A stretch of 64,000 nt of DNA from an uncultured Siphonobacter sp. (GCA_913775095.1 CAJYIW010000003.1:85205-149204), one strand, 5' to 3'; counted from the stretch's first letter, positions 44,811-54,033 are shown. Made by a program: numbers and translations. Notes: generated from the sequence alone by a model not told the origin.

Positions 44811-45089
44811 GCAATGGTAGTTATGGCTTATAATCGCTCTAACTGCATTTTTCTTCGGTCTTTTAATCGGCTGTGGGGCCGGTCAGATGGCCTGTATTAC
44901 AATCTAAACTTTTACAAGTTTAGTACTTTAAACTGAAATAATACAAATAGTAAACCGTCTATTCCTAAATCTGATTTTTAAAAGTTCCCATTAAAAGGAT
45001 GTTATGCACTCATAAAAATCTCCAGTCCACGACCTTTCATCCTTGTATTACTTCCTTACTTTCAACTACTTAAAATAGACTTTAAAGCT

Positions 45090-45449
45090 TTATTCTGATA
45101 ACTTTTTAATCGCTTTATCCACTTCCTGAATAAAGTGATCAACCTGAATTCTCAGAGCTTCCGGGTTATCCGGATTCAGGGAATCCATGGCAATCCGGCT
45201 CATTCGTCCCTTCTGCTCGCTGCGTTTGCGAATATCCGACAGCTCCAGTTTCTGCTTTTTAATGAGCTCATCCCGCTCTTTCAGCAATGCGTGTAATCCC
45301 TCAAGTTCCCGTTGTTTATCCTGCAACACCATATTCATCTGATCCATCTGGGAGATCAGGGTGCGAATCTTCAATTCTATATGCTGGCCCTTACCGCGTA
45401 ATCGATCTTCCAGTTCATCCGCCGAGCGGGAGGTATCTAGGGGATTCAT
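45090..45449 (-). CDS. Small coiled-coil protein, ZapB-like
   Basis: A 119-residue protein dominated by one long coiled coil (about residues 9-75, ELEDRLRGKGQHIELKIRTLISQMDQMNMVLQDKQRELEGLHALLKERDELIKKQKLELSDIRKR) followed by a helical tail (VDHFIQEVDKAIKKLSE). No enzymatic motif. It lies between pheT and zapA on the same strand. A short coiled coil next to zapA suggests a divisome role similar to ZapB, but this is inference from position and shape only. Homologues at this position are common in the phylum. Confidence 0.75.
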   Translation of the reverse strand: MNPLDTSRSADELEDRLRGKGQHIELKIRTLISQMDQMNMVLQDKQRELEGLHALLKERDELIKKQKLELSDIRKRSEQKGRMSRIAMDSLNPDNPEALRIQVDHFIQEVDKAIKKLSE

Positions 45450-45479
45450 CTTTGAAGGTTTGTTTAGAGTTAGTGCTTC

Positions 45480-45521
45480 CGAAGGTAACGATGAACTCGT
45501 ATGAATTCATCATTACCTTCG
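45480..45521 (-). terminator. Hairpin after pheT
   Basis: A 16-bp stem with one mismatch (CGAAGGTAACGATGAA / TTCATCATTACCTTCG) lies between pheT and the coiled-coil gene. There is no strong T-run, so partial termination or message stabilisation is possible. Confidence 0.55.
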
Positions 45522-45532
45522 AAATTCTAAGC

Positions 45533-47959
45533 TTATTTTCGGATAACTGCTTCTAATTCTTTCTCAAAACCAATCATTAGTTTATTCATGGTTTTGTCAA
45601 TCTGTGTATCAGTCAGGGTCTGGGTAGAGTCCAGTAAGATAAAACTCACCGAATACGATTTTTTTCCTTCACCCAGGTTAGGCCCTTCGTAAATGTCAAA
45701 CACATTCAGGCTTTGCAGCAGGTTCTTTTCATACTTACGAGCCACCTCCTGAATTTGTTTGAAAGAAATCTGCTTATCGATCACCAGCGACAGATCGCGG
45801 CGTACTTCCGGGAACTTGGAAATTTCCTGAAAAGTCACTTCGGTGCTGTATCGATCCATCAGAACACTCCAGTTCAGATCGGCGTAGAAAACCGCCTGTT
45901 TCAGATCCGTGCGTTTGGTCAGGTCACTTCTCACCAAACCGATGGTAGCCAGTACTTGTTTTCCGGACAGGTATTGTAACCCATACGCCCAAACGTTGCC
46001 CGCTTCAACTTCCTGAGTAGTAACGTTTTTGATTCCCATTTTTTTGAAAATGCGATTCACGGCCGAAACGGCATCGTGAAAAGCAACCGGGCGGCTTTTC
46101 TGCTGCCAGGTTTCGGAAACCACGTTACCAGTCAGATACAGAGCCAGGTGTCGCGTTTCAACGAATGTTTCGTCGGTTTTATAATACGTCTTGCCGAATT
46201 CAAAAAACTTCAGGTCACGCTGACGACGGTTGACGTTGTGAGCCAGTGCCTCCAGACCGGAGAAAAGCATACTCTGACGCATCACGCCCAGATCTTCGCT
46301 CAGTTTGTTGAGAATCTCTACGCTCTGGCCGGGCAGGCTGTCTTTAATACTTTCGGCGTAGGAAGGTTTCGTCAGCGAGTTGGTGAAGATTTCCTGAAAG
46401 CCGGCCCCCACCAGAAGCTGAGCAATTTTATAGGGAATATTTTCCTGATCTTTCGAAGGAACGGGGAATTTAGCCAGAAAATCCGTCTGTAAATTATCCG
46501 ATAAACTGATGTTATTCAGACCATAAATCCGAAGAATTTCTTCAATGACATCGGCCTCGCGGGTTACATCCACGCGATAGGCTGGAATGGAAGCCGTGAA
46601 GCCTTCTTCCGTTCCGTTCCAGACTTTAATATCCAGATCGGTCAGGATTTGGTGAATCCGTTCGTGAGGAATTTTCTGACCAATCAAACGGTCAATATTC
46701 CGGTAGGACATTAATACCTGAGCCGGTTTAAACTGAGCCGGATGGGTATCGGTTACTTCACTCGTGATTTTGCCTCCGGCAATTTCCTGAATCAATAAAG
46801 CCGCCCGCTTCAACGTATAAAGCTTGAAGTTGGGGTCCGTTCCGCGTTCAAAGCGGAAGCTGGCATCCGTTTTCAGTCCGTGACGCATGGAGGTTTTGCG
46901 TACAGAATCAGCCGAGAAATACGCTACTTCCAGAAATACCCGGGTTGTCGTTTCCTTGATTCCTGAATCCTGACCACCAAAAACGCCGGCAATTCCCACG
47001 GGTTTTTCCGCATCACAAATCATCAGATCTTCCTCAGACAGCGTGCGTTCTATGCCATCAAGCGTCGTGAATTTGGTTCCTGCAGGTAAGTTTTTCACCA
47101 CGATTTTCTGACCCGCCAGTTCATGCCAGTCGTAGGCGTGCATGGGTTGACCCAGCTCGTGACAAATGAAGTTGGTTACGTCCACAATGTTGTTAATGGG
47201 ACGCAAGCCAATCGCTAACAAACGTTGCTTTAGCCAGTCGGGAGATTCCGCTACCTTTACCCCATCCAGCGTAACCCCACAGAAACGGGGGCAGGCTTCG
47301 GTGTTTTCCACGATGACTTCAATGGGATGCTGATTATTGTCCGCGTAGAAATTATCAGCGAAAGGTAACTTGATTTCCCGGTGCAGGAGAGCTTTCAGAT
47401 CACGGGCCACGCCCACGTGCGAAGCAGCATCGGCCCGGTTCGGAGTTAGTCCAATAACAATCCGGAAATCAGGCTCCAGCTTGAAGTATTCCGCTGCGGG
47501 CGTTCCGTTAGGCACTTCCGTGGTTAAGACCATGATTCCGTCGTGACCCGTCCCCAGACCAATCTCATCCTCCGCACAAATCATGCCTTCGGAAGGATGT
47601 CCGTACACTTTGCGTTTACCAATGGTGAAAGGTTCCCCATTGGTGGGGTATATCGTGGCTCCAACCGTGGCCACTACCACCCGCTGGCCGGCGGCTACGT
47701 TGGCGGCTCCGCAAACGATGGTAGCGGGTTCGTCCGTACCGACGTTGACAGTAGTCAGGTGGAGTTTCTTTTCCTTCACCATAAAAGGCTCGCAGGTCAG
47801 CACTTCACCGATCACCACGCCCTGAAGGCCGCCGGGAACGGAGTCAATTCGTTCAATTTCTTCTACTTCCAGTCCACAGCCAGTCAGCAGTTGATCTAAT
47901 TCTTCGGGCGACTCGTTCAGAGAAATATACTGCTTGAGCCAATTGAGGGAAATATTCAT
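45533..47959 (-). CDS. pheT: Phenylalanyl-tRNA synthetase beta subunit
   Basis: An 808-residue subunit of the tetrameric synthetase. In order: N-terminal ISLNWLKQYI, a tRNA-binding OB fold (about residues 40-150, VVIGEVLTCEPF through ICAEDEIGLG), B3/B4 editing domain (about 210-380), B5 domain (about 400-475, DRLIGQKIPHERIHQILTDLDIKVW), catalytic-core-like part, and the C-terminal anticodon-binding FDX-ACB domain (about 715-808, FPEVRRDLSLVIDKQISFKQI). Length is standard. It is the first gene of the pheT-coiled-coil-zapA-rny run. Confidence 0.98.
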   Translation of the reverse strand: MNISLNWLKQYISLNESPEELDQLLTGCGLEVEEIERIDSVPGGLQGVVIGEVLTCEPFMVKEKKLHLTTVNVGTDEPATIVCGAANVAAGQRVVVATVGATIYPTNGEPFTIGKRKVYGHPSEGMICAEDEIGLGTGHDGIMVLTTEVPNGTPAAEYFKLEPDFRIVIGLTPNRADAASHVGVARDLKALLHREIKLPFADNFYADNNQHPIEVIVENTEACPRFCGVTLDGVKVAESPDWLKQRLLAIGLRPINNIVDVTNFICHELGQPMHAYDWHELAGQKIVVKNLPAGTKFTTLDGIERTLSEEDLMICDAEKPVGIAGVFGGQDSGIKETTTRVFLEVAYFSADSVRKTSMRHGLKTDASFRFERGTDPNFKLYTLKRAALLIQEIAGGKITSEVTDTHPAQFKPAQVLMSYRNIDRLIGQKIPHERIHQILTDLDIKVWNGTEEGFTASIPAYRVDVTREADVIEEILRIYGLNNISLSDNLQTDFLAKFPVPSKDQENIPYKIAQLLVGAGFQEIFTNSLTKPSYAESIKDSLPGQSVEILNKLSEDLGVMRQSMLFSGLEALAHNVNRRQRDLKFFEFGKTYYKTDETFVETRHLALYLTGNVVSETWQQKSRPVAFHDAVSAVNRIFKKMGIKNVTTQEVEAGNVWAYGLQYLSGKQVLATIGLVRSDLTKRTDLKQAVFYADLNWSVLMDRYSTEVTFQEISKFPEVRRDLSLVIDKQISFKQIQEVARKYEKNLLQSLNVFDIYEGPNLGEGKKSYSVSFILLDSTQTLTDTQIDKTMNKLMIGFEKELEAVIRK

Positions 47960-48157
47960 AGTACTGATACAATCACTTGAAAAAAGCCCGATGCAATCTT
48001 TAGCTCACGGGAAAACAAACATCTATTTTGCAAAAATAAAGAATAAACCTGTTTAGCCTTTAGAGTTTTGCGTTTAGAACCGCAGAGTTTCGTTAATTAT
48101 TACCTTTATTTTTTCATTCGTTCCCCATTCGGGTTTCTTTTCAACCGTATTTGAGCC

Positions 48158-48772
48158 ATGCCGTCCTCACATCCAGCCCTGGGTTACGCTTTTTTAACGC
48201 CTTTTTACGAATGGGCCATCTGGTTGGGCGTACCCGAAAAAAAGATCCGCAGAATGCTGATGGAACACCTCAAACCCGAGGATTCAGTACTGGATTTTGG
48301 CAGTGGCACGGGGACCTTTCTGAAAGAGTTACTCGCCGCAAATCCCAGTCAGTCCATTCGCGGACTGGACACGGATCCGTATATGGTCAAAACTGCCCGA
48401 AAAAAAGGACTCACCGTTGATTATTATACCGCAGGAAATTTACCTTACCCCGATCAGAAGTTTGATGCAGTAACGAGCACCTGGGTTTTCCAACATTTTT
48501 CAGCAGAAGAAGCTTTGTTCTATTTTCAGGAAATACGAAGGATTCTGAAACCCGATGGCGTCTTCTGGCTTGGGGACTGGGGCCCCTCACAGGGCAGGGT
48601 TCAAACGATGCTGGGTAAAATCGTGCACTGGATTGACCCCACGCAGAACGGGTTTGGTCCGGCCAACTACTGGCCCGAATGGATTCTGAAATCAGGTTTT
48701 CGAACCGTAACCCGAAGCGAACCCATTAAAACCCGGCTGGGCACTTTTTATTACTGGCAATGTTTACCCTAA
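48158..48772 (+). CDS. Class I SAM-dependent methyltransferase
   Basis: A 204-residue methyltransferase. Motif I is VLDFGSGTGTFLKELL near residue 46, an acidic residue ends the second strand (IRGLDTD), and the later PYPDQKFDAVTSTWVFQHFSAEEALFYFQEIRRILKPDGVFWLGDW region holds motifs II-IV of the UbiE/Methyltransf_11 group. Substrate unknown. It is divergent from pheT and stands alone, followed by a 475-base gap. Confidence 0.85.
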   Translation: MPSSHPALGYAFLTPFYEWAIWLGVPEKKIRRMLMEHLKPEDSVLDFGSGTGTFLKELLAANPSQSIRGLDTDPYMVKTARKKGLTVDYYTAGNLPYPDQKFDAVTSTWVFQHFSAEEALFYFQEIRRILKPDGVFWLGDWGPSQGRVQTMLGKIVHWIDPTQNGFGPANYWPEWILKSGFRTVTRSEPIKTRLGTFYYWQCLP

Positions 48773-49247
48773 GCTCCCGGAAACCTAGTGGCCTGTTTTT
48801 CAGGAGCAGGACTGTTGAAACACTTTTAAATAAAAGCGGTTGAAATAAATAGAATTAAAAAAATCTATGGTTTACGAACATTTGTAGCCGTTTTTTGTAA
48901 AAAAAGCGATACGAATTCAGCAGAATACGTATTTCTGTTGCGTTCGCTTAAGAGTTAGGTCATTTTTAAATACTAAGTTTTTAACTTTATTTTCATTACT
49001 TTTTATTTAAACTTGAGTCTATAGTGGTGGAAGACCCTCTGTTTTTAGGATCGGGAAATAGATTTCTGACGTAAAGACGTGGGTAATTCAACATCATTTT
49101 ACGTTAATTTTCGTTAATACTCAAAGGTATATTTGCTGAATTCCGAATCGTCTTTCATTTTAGACATTCGGTACTCCTGATAGGCCGTGATTACGCGTAA
49201 TTGATCATTTTCCAACTCACGACCTTTGATTATCCAAAACGACTGCC
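48773..49247. other. AT-rich gap without a gene
   Basis: About 475 bases, mostly AT-rich, between the methyltransferase and the TonB-C/TPR gene. No coding frame, RNA gene or strong hairpin was recognised. The right end must hold the promoter of the 49248 gene. Confidence 0.55.
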
Positions 49248-50300
49248 ATGAAACCGTTTTGTTTGTTTTTGCTTTTTGCCCTTACCCAGCAGGTGCTGGC
49301 TCAGAATATTGATACGGACAAACTCAAAGGGGTTTGGTTAGCGAAGCGAGTGGAATACCGAAATGGGTATCAGATGATGAACGACGCTGAAGTAGATCAA
49401 TCCAATATTGTGTTTGTCTTCGAAGACAAGCGGTTGCGGTTCTATACCAACGAACGTTCCACTTCCGTTAGCTACACCTTACTCAGTGGGAACCGCATTC
49501 GTACCGCTCAGAATGCGATCTATCAGATCGATAAACTAACTGATTTTGAGTTACAGCTAACCGAGCAGACTTCTTCAGTCATGCGAACCGACCAGTTACG
49601 GTTCATCTGCTCCCGTCAGGATGCCAGCAGTTACGACGACTACATTCGGAAAAAATACATTCTGCCCGCGGCCCGTTTTGATTCGGATACGTTTTACGTG
49701 ATGAATGAGACGATCTTTCCCAAGTTCCGTACCCGGCTGATTGACAGTAGTTTCTACGAATCGTATCAGAATTCCTACACGTTCATTGAAGATGCCTTTC
49801 GGCAGCTGGCCCGCCCACGCCGGGATCGTTTTCGGGTGAGCTTCATTGTGAGTCGTAGTGGAAAAATTGAGAACATTCAGATCGTGGAAAGCAGCGATCC
49901 GAAGAATGACGACAACCTGCGAAAAGCCATCAAAGCGTCAGAGGGAATGTGGATTCCGGCTCGGGTGGCCGGTAAGGCCGTTCGAACTCAGGTTAATTAC
50001 GAGTTTCCCTACGGCATTCCTGAAAACAAGCAGTTATCCATTGAAGAGATTAAATCCCTGAAAGCCAAAGATCTGTTTGAAACCGGCTTGCAGCACTTCA
50101 ACCGGCAGCGATACGAACAGGCCCTGGAAATCTTCAATCAGTGTGTGGATTTAGATCCGGGTAACGTTTCCATTCGCTTTAACCGGGCGGCAGCCTTATT
50201 CAAACTCAACCGCACTCAGGAGGCCTGTAAAGACTGGAAGTTACTGGAAAAGGCGGGTGAGAAAGAAGCGACGAAATGGATTAAAAAATATTGTCAGTAA
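49248..50300 (+). CDS. TonB C-terminal domain plus TPR protein
   Basis: A 350-residue exported protein (signal MKPFCLFLLFALTQQVLAQ). After an unrecognised N-terminal domain (about residues 20-180) comes a TonB_C-type domain (about 190-270, RFRVSFIVSRSGKIENIQIVESSDP through VNYEFPYGI), then TPR helices (about 280-350, AKDLFETGLQHFNRQRYEQALEIFNQCVDLDPGNVSIRFNRAAALFKLN). Unlike a true TonB it lacks a membrane anchor and proline-rich arm, so an energy-transducing role is uncertain; it may be a periplasmic scaffold. Confidence 0.8.
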   Translation: MKPFCLFLLFALTQQVLAQNIDTDKLKGVWLAKRVEYRNGYQMMNDAEVDQSNIVFVFEDKRLRFYTNERSTSVSYTLLSGNRIRTAQNAIYQIDKLTDFELQLTEQTSSVMRTDQLRFICSRQDASSYDDYIRKKYILPAARFDSDTFYVMNETIFPKFRTRLIDSSFYESYQNSYTFIEDAFRQLARPRRDRFRVSFIVSRSGKIENIQIVESSDPKNDDNLRKAIKASEGMWIPARVAGKAVRTQVNYEFPYGIPENKQLSIEEIKSLKAKDLFETGLQHFNRQRYEQALEIFNQCVDLDPGNVSIRFNRAAALFKLNRTQEACKDWKLLEKAGEKEATKWIKKYCQ

Positions 50301-50303
50301 CAG

Positions 50304-50340
50304 AGAAGAGGTCAGCAATGTTGCTGACCTCTTCTGTTTC
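50304..50340 (+). terminator. Rho-independent terminator
   Basis: AGAAGAGGTCAGCAA pairs perfectly with TTGCTGACCTCTTCT, loop TG, followed by GTTTC. The T-run is weak but stem and position after the stop are good. Confidence 0.75.
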
Positions 50341-50375
50341 GTTGCCGTCTGAACGGCCGGAAAATTCTTCGCTAA

Positions 50376-51014
50376 TTAGGCCTTATCCTCTCCCATGTCC
50401 CGGCGAGCACTGAAATAGCCTTTCACGACGGTAAACGTAGTAATAGCCAGGAAGAAAAGGATGATGTAGTGTACGTAGTTAATAATACCGGGGAATTTTT
50501 CGCCGAGGTAAAAACCACTTCCACAGAGTAACAGGCTCCATAAGGCTCCTCCTAAAACGTTATACGTCATGAAATGAGGAAAATCGAGCTTGATCATTCC
50601 GGATAAAATCGGTGCAAACGTTCGAACGACGGGTAGAAAACGGCTGATGATTAAGATACTTGAGCCGTATTTCAGGAAGTACTGGCGGGTCGTTTCAATG
50701 TTCTTCTTCTTGAAAAACAAAGAATCCGGCCGGTTTTCGAATTGGTTTCCAAAAAACTTTCCGAACAGATATCCCGTGAGTGAGCCCAGCACCGCCGCCC
50801 CAAAAATGCAGAGTAATAGTAAAAGCAGGGTAACGTTCAGAACGCCCGTTCCGCAAAAGACTCCTGCCAGAAACAGCAGATAATCTCCGGGAAGAAAAAA
50901 AGCAAAGAAAAGACCGTTTTCCGCAAAAACGATCAGTGTAATCACGACCAACCCTCCCGTACGGATGATTTCCTGGGAGTCAGTAAGCATGGTCAACCAG
51001 TCGGGTAAATTCAT
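50376..51014 (-). CDS. DedA family membrane protein
   Basis: A 212-residue inner-membrane protein starting at the ATG at 51014 (MNLPDWLTMLTDSQEIIRTGG); a GTG two codons upstream is possible. The SNARE-associated/VTT domain is visible as FAENGLFFAFFLPGDYLLFLAGVFC, LGSLTGYLFGKFFGNQFENRPDSLFFKKKNIE, and FLPVVRTFAPILSGMIKLDFPHFMTYNVLGGALWS. DedA proteins flip phospholipids or carrier lipids and affect proton homeostasis. It is monocistronic. Confidence 0.93.
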   Translation of the reverse strand: MNLPDWLTMLTDSQEIIRTGGLVVITLIVFAENGLFFAFFLPGDYLLFLAGVFCGTGVLNVTLLLLLLCIFGAAVLGSLTGYLFGKFFGNQFENRPDSLFFKKKNIETTRQYFLKYGSSILIISRFLPVVRTFAPILSGMIKLDFPHFMTYNVLGGALWSLLLCGSGFYLGEKFPGIINYVHYIILFFLAITTFTVVKGYFSARRDMGEDKA

Positions 51015-51202
51015 GGTCACAAAACTAATTTTTGACGAAGGTAGGCACTTGTGAGCTTATCAAAACTCCAAATGTTTGAAATTTGGCAGAAACTACACCG
51101 GCGGTATTTCTGTGAACGGGTTCTGCCTACTTTTGTCAATAATTTCCTAAAAGGTTATACCTTCCCGGAAACTTCATCAACCAGAAATTAATATCCCGAA
51201 CA

Positions 51203-51742
51203 TTGACGGCTTTGACTGAACCTAAATTTGCTTCCGACTCACTGACCACCATGACCGAAATGGTCTTTCCCAACGACACCAATAACCTGGGAAACCTGAT
51301 GGGTGGAAACCTGTTACGCCTGATGGACATCTGCGGTGCGGTGGCGGCTCAAAAGCACTCCCGCCGCATTGTGGTCACTGCCTCCGTGGATAACGTTGCG
51401 TTTAAAGATCCCATTCCCTTAGGCAGTGTCATTACGCTGCGGGCCTTTGTTACCCGGGCCTTTAACTCGTCGATGGAAGTGTTCATCGATGTACACGCCG
51501 AAAACATACCCGCCGGAGAACGCGTCATGACGAACCGGGCTTTTTATACCTTCGTGGCCATGGGTGCCGATGGCAAACCCACGGAAGTACCGGCGGTCAT
51601 TCCCCAGACGGACGAAGAGAAATTATTCTATGATGCCGCTCTCCGCCGCCGTCAGTTGCGACTGGTTCTGGCGGGCCGTATGACTCCCGCCGAGGCTACG
51701 GAACTGGCGAAGCTGTTCGAGTTACCCGCGACCAGTCTGTAA
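51203..51742 (+). CDS. Hotdog-fold acyl-CoA thioesterase
   Basis: A 179-residue thioesterase of the YciA/BACH type. Landmarks: TEMVFPNDTNNLGNLMGGNLLRLMDICGAVAAQKHSRRIVVTASVDNVAFKDPIPLGSVITLRAFV, with the catalytic Asn/Asp in the N-terminal stretch, and SMEVFIDVHAENIPAGERVMTNRAFYTFVA. It hydrolyses acyl-CoA esters in the cytoplasm. The start is uncertain: a TTG at 51203 gives the full N-terminus, another TTG is at 51212, and an ATG at 51251 would cut into a region conserved in the family. Confidence 0.88.
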   Translation: MTALTEPKFASDSLTTMTEMVFPNDTNNLGNLMGGNLLRLMDICGAVAAQKHSRRIVVTASVDNVAFKDPIPLGSVITLRAFVTRAFNSSMEVFIDVHAENIPAGERVMTNRAFYTFVAMGADGKPTEVPAVIPQTDEEKLFYDAALRRRQLRLVLAGRMTPAEATELAKLFELPATSL

Positions 51743-51767
51743 GTCAGAGCAGGGTTAATCAGGTCTG

Positions 51768-51821
51768 AAAAGTTGGAGGGTTTGACTGGGTGAGTAACCC
51801 CAGTCAAACCCTCCAACTTTT
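51768..51821. terminator. Long perfect bidirectional terminator
   Basis: A 23-bp perfect stem with an eight-base loop (TGAGTAAC) between two convergent genes. The left arm begins AAAAGTTGGAGGGTTT and the right arm ends CCTCCAACTTTT. The arms are longer than in an ordinary terminator. Confidence 0.85.
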
Positions 51822-51838
51822 TCAACACTTCCTTGAAT

Positions 51839-52720
51839 TTATTTTCCCGGAGTTGCAACGCGAAACTGCTCCATCCCCCGGCGATCCTGCAATGTTACGT
51901 AGACGGTTTTCTTGTCTTTTCCTCCGAAAACGAGGTTACTGCAACTCTTTCCTTTCAAAGGAATTTCCCGAATCAGTTTGCCGGAAGGACTTAGCACGGC
52001 AATGGTTCCTTTACCGTGGCGTGTGCAATACAGATTTCCTTGGGCATCGCACTTCATACCATCCATACCAAAATCGGGAAACTCCTGAAAAAGCGTCTTG
52101 TTTTTGACATTTCCCTGAGCATCCAGAACATACTTCCAGATTTTTCGCTGAGCACTTTCATTGACATACAGCGTCTTCTCATCGGGGCTTAAGGCAATGC
52201 CATTCGTCGTACCGAGGTTGTCCAGTAGCAACGTAGTTTTGCCGTCGGGCATTACTTTCCAGAGTTTACCCGTATTATCCTTCCAACTCGGATCGGAGGC
52301 GTAAATCACATCTTTTTTGGTGATACAAATGTCATTGGGCTGATTAAACCGATCATCATGGGCAAACACGCTTACTTCTTTCGTTTGCATGTTCACTTTC
52401 AGCACGTTGTGGTTAACAAAATCAGCCAGTAACATCTCCCCTCTCGAATTGAACTGGATGGCGTTGGCAATACTCTGATTGGGCAGGGTTACAAACACTT
52501 CTCCCTGTCCATTCTGATCAATTTTACCAACGGTACCATCCTGTTTGAAATTCACTACGTACAGATTACCGGATTTATCGAAACTTGGTCCTTCAATATT
52601 ACCGCTAAACTGATTTTCTGCCGTAAAATCACGACTAACGTACAAAGCCTGAGCGGAAGCTATCTGACTATACCCACTCATCAGGGCCAGTGGAATCAGA
52701 AAGAAATAAGAAATTTTCAT
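51839..52720 (-). CDS. SMP-30/gluconolactonase family protein
   Basis: A 293-residue secreted protein (signal MKISYFFLIPLALMSGYSQIASAQ). A six-bladed propeller follows with repeated motifs: EGPSFDKSGNLYVVNF, IQFNSRGEMLLADF, ITKKDVIYASDPSW, GTTNGIALSPDEKTLYVNES, and DGMKCDAQGNLYCTRHGKG. The metal-binding Glu, Asn and Asp of the family have candidates in the EGP, TNGI and DGMK motifs. It probably hydrolyses a sugar lactone in the periplasm. It stands alone, with no clear link to the arabinose locus. Confidence 0.88.
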   Translation of the reverse strand: MKISYFFLIPLALMSGYSQIASAQALYVSRDFTAENQFSGNIEGPSFDKSGNLYVVNFKQDGTVGKIDQNGQGEVFVTLPNQSIANAIQFNSRGEMLLADFVNHNVLKVNMQTKEVSVFAHDDRFNQPNDICITKKDVIYASDPSWKDNTGKLWKVMPDGKTTLLLDNLGTTNGIALSPDEKTLYVNESAQRKIWKYVLDAQGNVKNKTLFQEFPDFGMDGMKCDAQGNLYCTRHGKGTIAVLSPSGKLIREIPLKGKSCSNLVFGGKDKKTVYVTLQDRRGMEQFRVATPGK

Positions 52721-52730
52721 TGCTGCTGAT

Positions 52731-52770
52731 AAAAAAACAATGAGGTTCTCATATCAATGAAAACCTCATT
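52731..52770 (-). terminator. Terminator after the lysine-rich gene
   Basis: AATGAGGTT pairs with AACCTCATT; on the minus strand the stem is followed by GTTTTTTTA. Confidence 0.75.
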
Positions 52771-52790
52771 TAATAGTCAAAATCTATGGA

Positions 52791-53282
52791 TTATAACGGC
52801 GTTTCGGGTGTTTCGATATCCGTTGGTTCTACTTTTTCGCTGGTCGTTTTCACGGCACTTTTGGCACCCGTGGCCGGCACTTTAGATCCACCCGATTTAG
52901 CGGCCGGAGCCGCGGGTTTACGAGCCGGAGCTTTCGGTGCGGCTGGCTTGGAGGCCGACTCAGGCTGGGCCGCTTCCGGCTGCTTTTCAGAATTTGAATC
53001 AGCTTTTTTCTCAGCTGATTTTTCATCGTTTTTTTTCGGAGCCGAGACCGACTTCTGAGACGTTTTCTTAGCCTGCTTCGACAATTTTTTCTTCGCGTCC
53101 TTTGCCTCTTTTTCTTCCTTCTCCTTTTCTTTCAATTGTAACTTACCAAATTTCTTCGCGAGTTCTTCGGCTGCTTTTTCAATCTGCTTGGAGAGCTTCT
53201 TGCCGTGTTTGGGGTTTAGACCTGTCAGTTTTTCGGTTAATACAGAGGTCAGCTCGGAGGTAAGCTTTTTGTCGGGTTTCAT
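52791..53282 (-). CDS. Lysine/alanine-rich low-complexity protein
   Basis: Not assigned to a family. The 163-residue protein has a short helical N-terminal part (about residues 1-50, LTSELTSVLTEKLTGLNPKHGKKLSKQIEKAAEELAKKFGKL), a highly charged KEKEKEEKEAKDAKKK stretch, and then a disordered Lys/Ala/Pro/Ser-rich tail with histone-H1-like AAPKAPARKPAAPAAKSGGSK. It may bind DNA or another polyanion, or be a structural helper, but no motif proves it. No signal peptide. It precedes a terminator and follows the SpoU gene on the same strand, 33 bases downstream. Confidence 0.7.
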   Translation of the reverse strand: MKPDKKLTSELTSVLTEKLTGLNPKHGKKLSKQIEKAAEELAKKFGKLQLKEKEKEEKEAKDAKKKLSKQAKKTSQKSVSAPKKNDEKSAEKKADSNSEKQPEAAQPESASKPAAPKAPARKPAAPAAKSGGSKVPATGAKSAVKTTSEKVEPTDIETPETPL

Positions 53283-53315
53283 AAAGGTAATTGTTTCAAA
53301 GATTTTGGACTGAAA

Positions 53316-53855
53316 TCAGGATTTGGATGCGAATCGTTTATGGACAAAGTCCCAGCAAACAATTCCAACGGTAACAGAAATGTTCAACGAATGCTTGGTA
53401 CCATACTGAGGAATCTCCAGGCATGCATCGGCAAGTTCAATTATTTTATCATTTACACCAAAAACTTCATTCCCAAAAATGAAAAGATAATATTGGCCCT
53501 CCTCGGGCTGAAAGTCAGGAAGCTTGACGCTGGTATCGGCCTGCTCCACGGCGATGATCTTTACGCCTTTAGCTTTCAGTATTTTACAGAATTCGACGGC
53601 ATCAGATACGTGCTCCCAGTGTACGGATTCATCCGCTCCGAGAGCCGTTTTTGTGATGTCACGGTGCGGTGGGGTTCCCGTGATTCCCCCCACATACAGC
53701 GTAGATACCCGAAAGGCATCCGAAGTGCGAAAGACCGAACCTACGTTATTGAGACTCCTAACGTCATCCAGCAAAATGGAATACGGAAATTTTTCCGTGT
53801 TCCTGAACTCTTCAACCGACATCCGGTCGAGTTCTTCCATTGAAAGTTTTCCCAT
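53316..53855 (-). CDS. SpoU/TrmH family RNA 2'-O-methyltransferase
   Basis: A 179-residue SPOUT-fold methyltransferase. Motif 1 is SILLDDVRSLNNVGSVFRTSDAF, motif 2 LFIFGNEVFGVNDKIIELAD, motif 3 CLEIPQYGTKHSLNISVTVGIVCWDF, the knot that binds SAM. Short single-domain type, like TrmL/TrmH. The target is tRNA or rRNA ribose 2'-OH; which one is not clear. It is followed on the same strand by the lysine-rich gene. Confidence 0.92.
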   Translation of the reverse strand: MGKLSMEELDRMSVEEFRNTEKFPYSILLDDVRSLNNVGSVFRTSDAFRVSTLYVGGITGTPPHRDITKTALGADESVHWEHVSDAVEFCKILKAKGVKIIAVEQADTSVKLPDFQPEEGQYYLFIFGNEVFGVNDKIIELADACLEIPQYGTKHSLNISVTVGIVCWDFVHKRFASKS

Positions 53856-54033
53856 AGAAAATCAGGGTTTTTACCCGTAAAAAGGGTCTTTTCCTGCGTG
53901 CGGATTTTAAAAATCCAACGGTAAAGTTCGTGAACTTCCCGTTTTCACCGTTGAATTTTTTAATTTACCAGCCGTTAAACCTTTCGTTTGAGGCTTAATC
54001 TTTCATCCTCATCACTTTAAACCGTCATCTCAG

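Noticed and set aside
44811..45089. Possible 6S RNA between the coiled-coil gene and zapA
   Set aside because: Neighbourhoods of zapA sometimes hold 6S RNA, but no long bulged duplex was found by eye on either strand; only a short CTAAACTT/AAGTTTAG hairpin.
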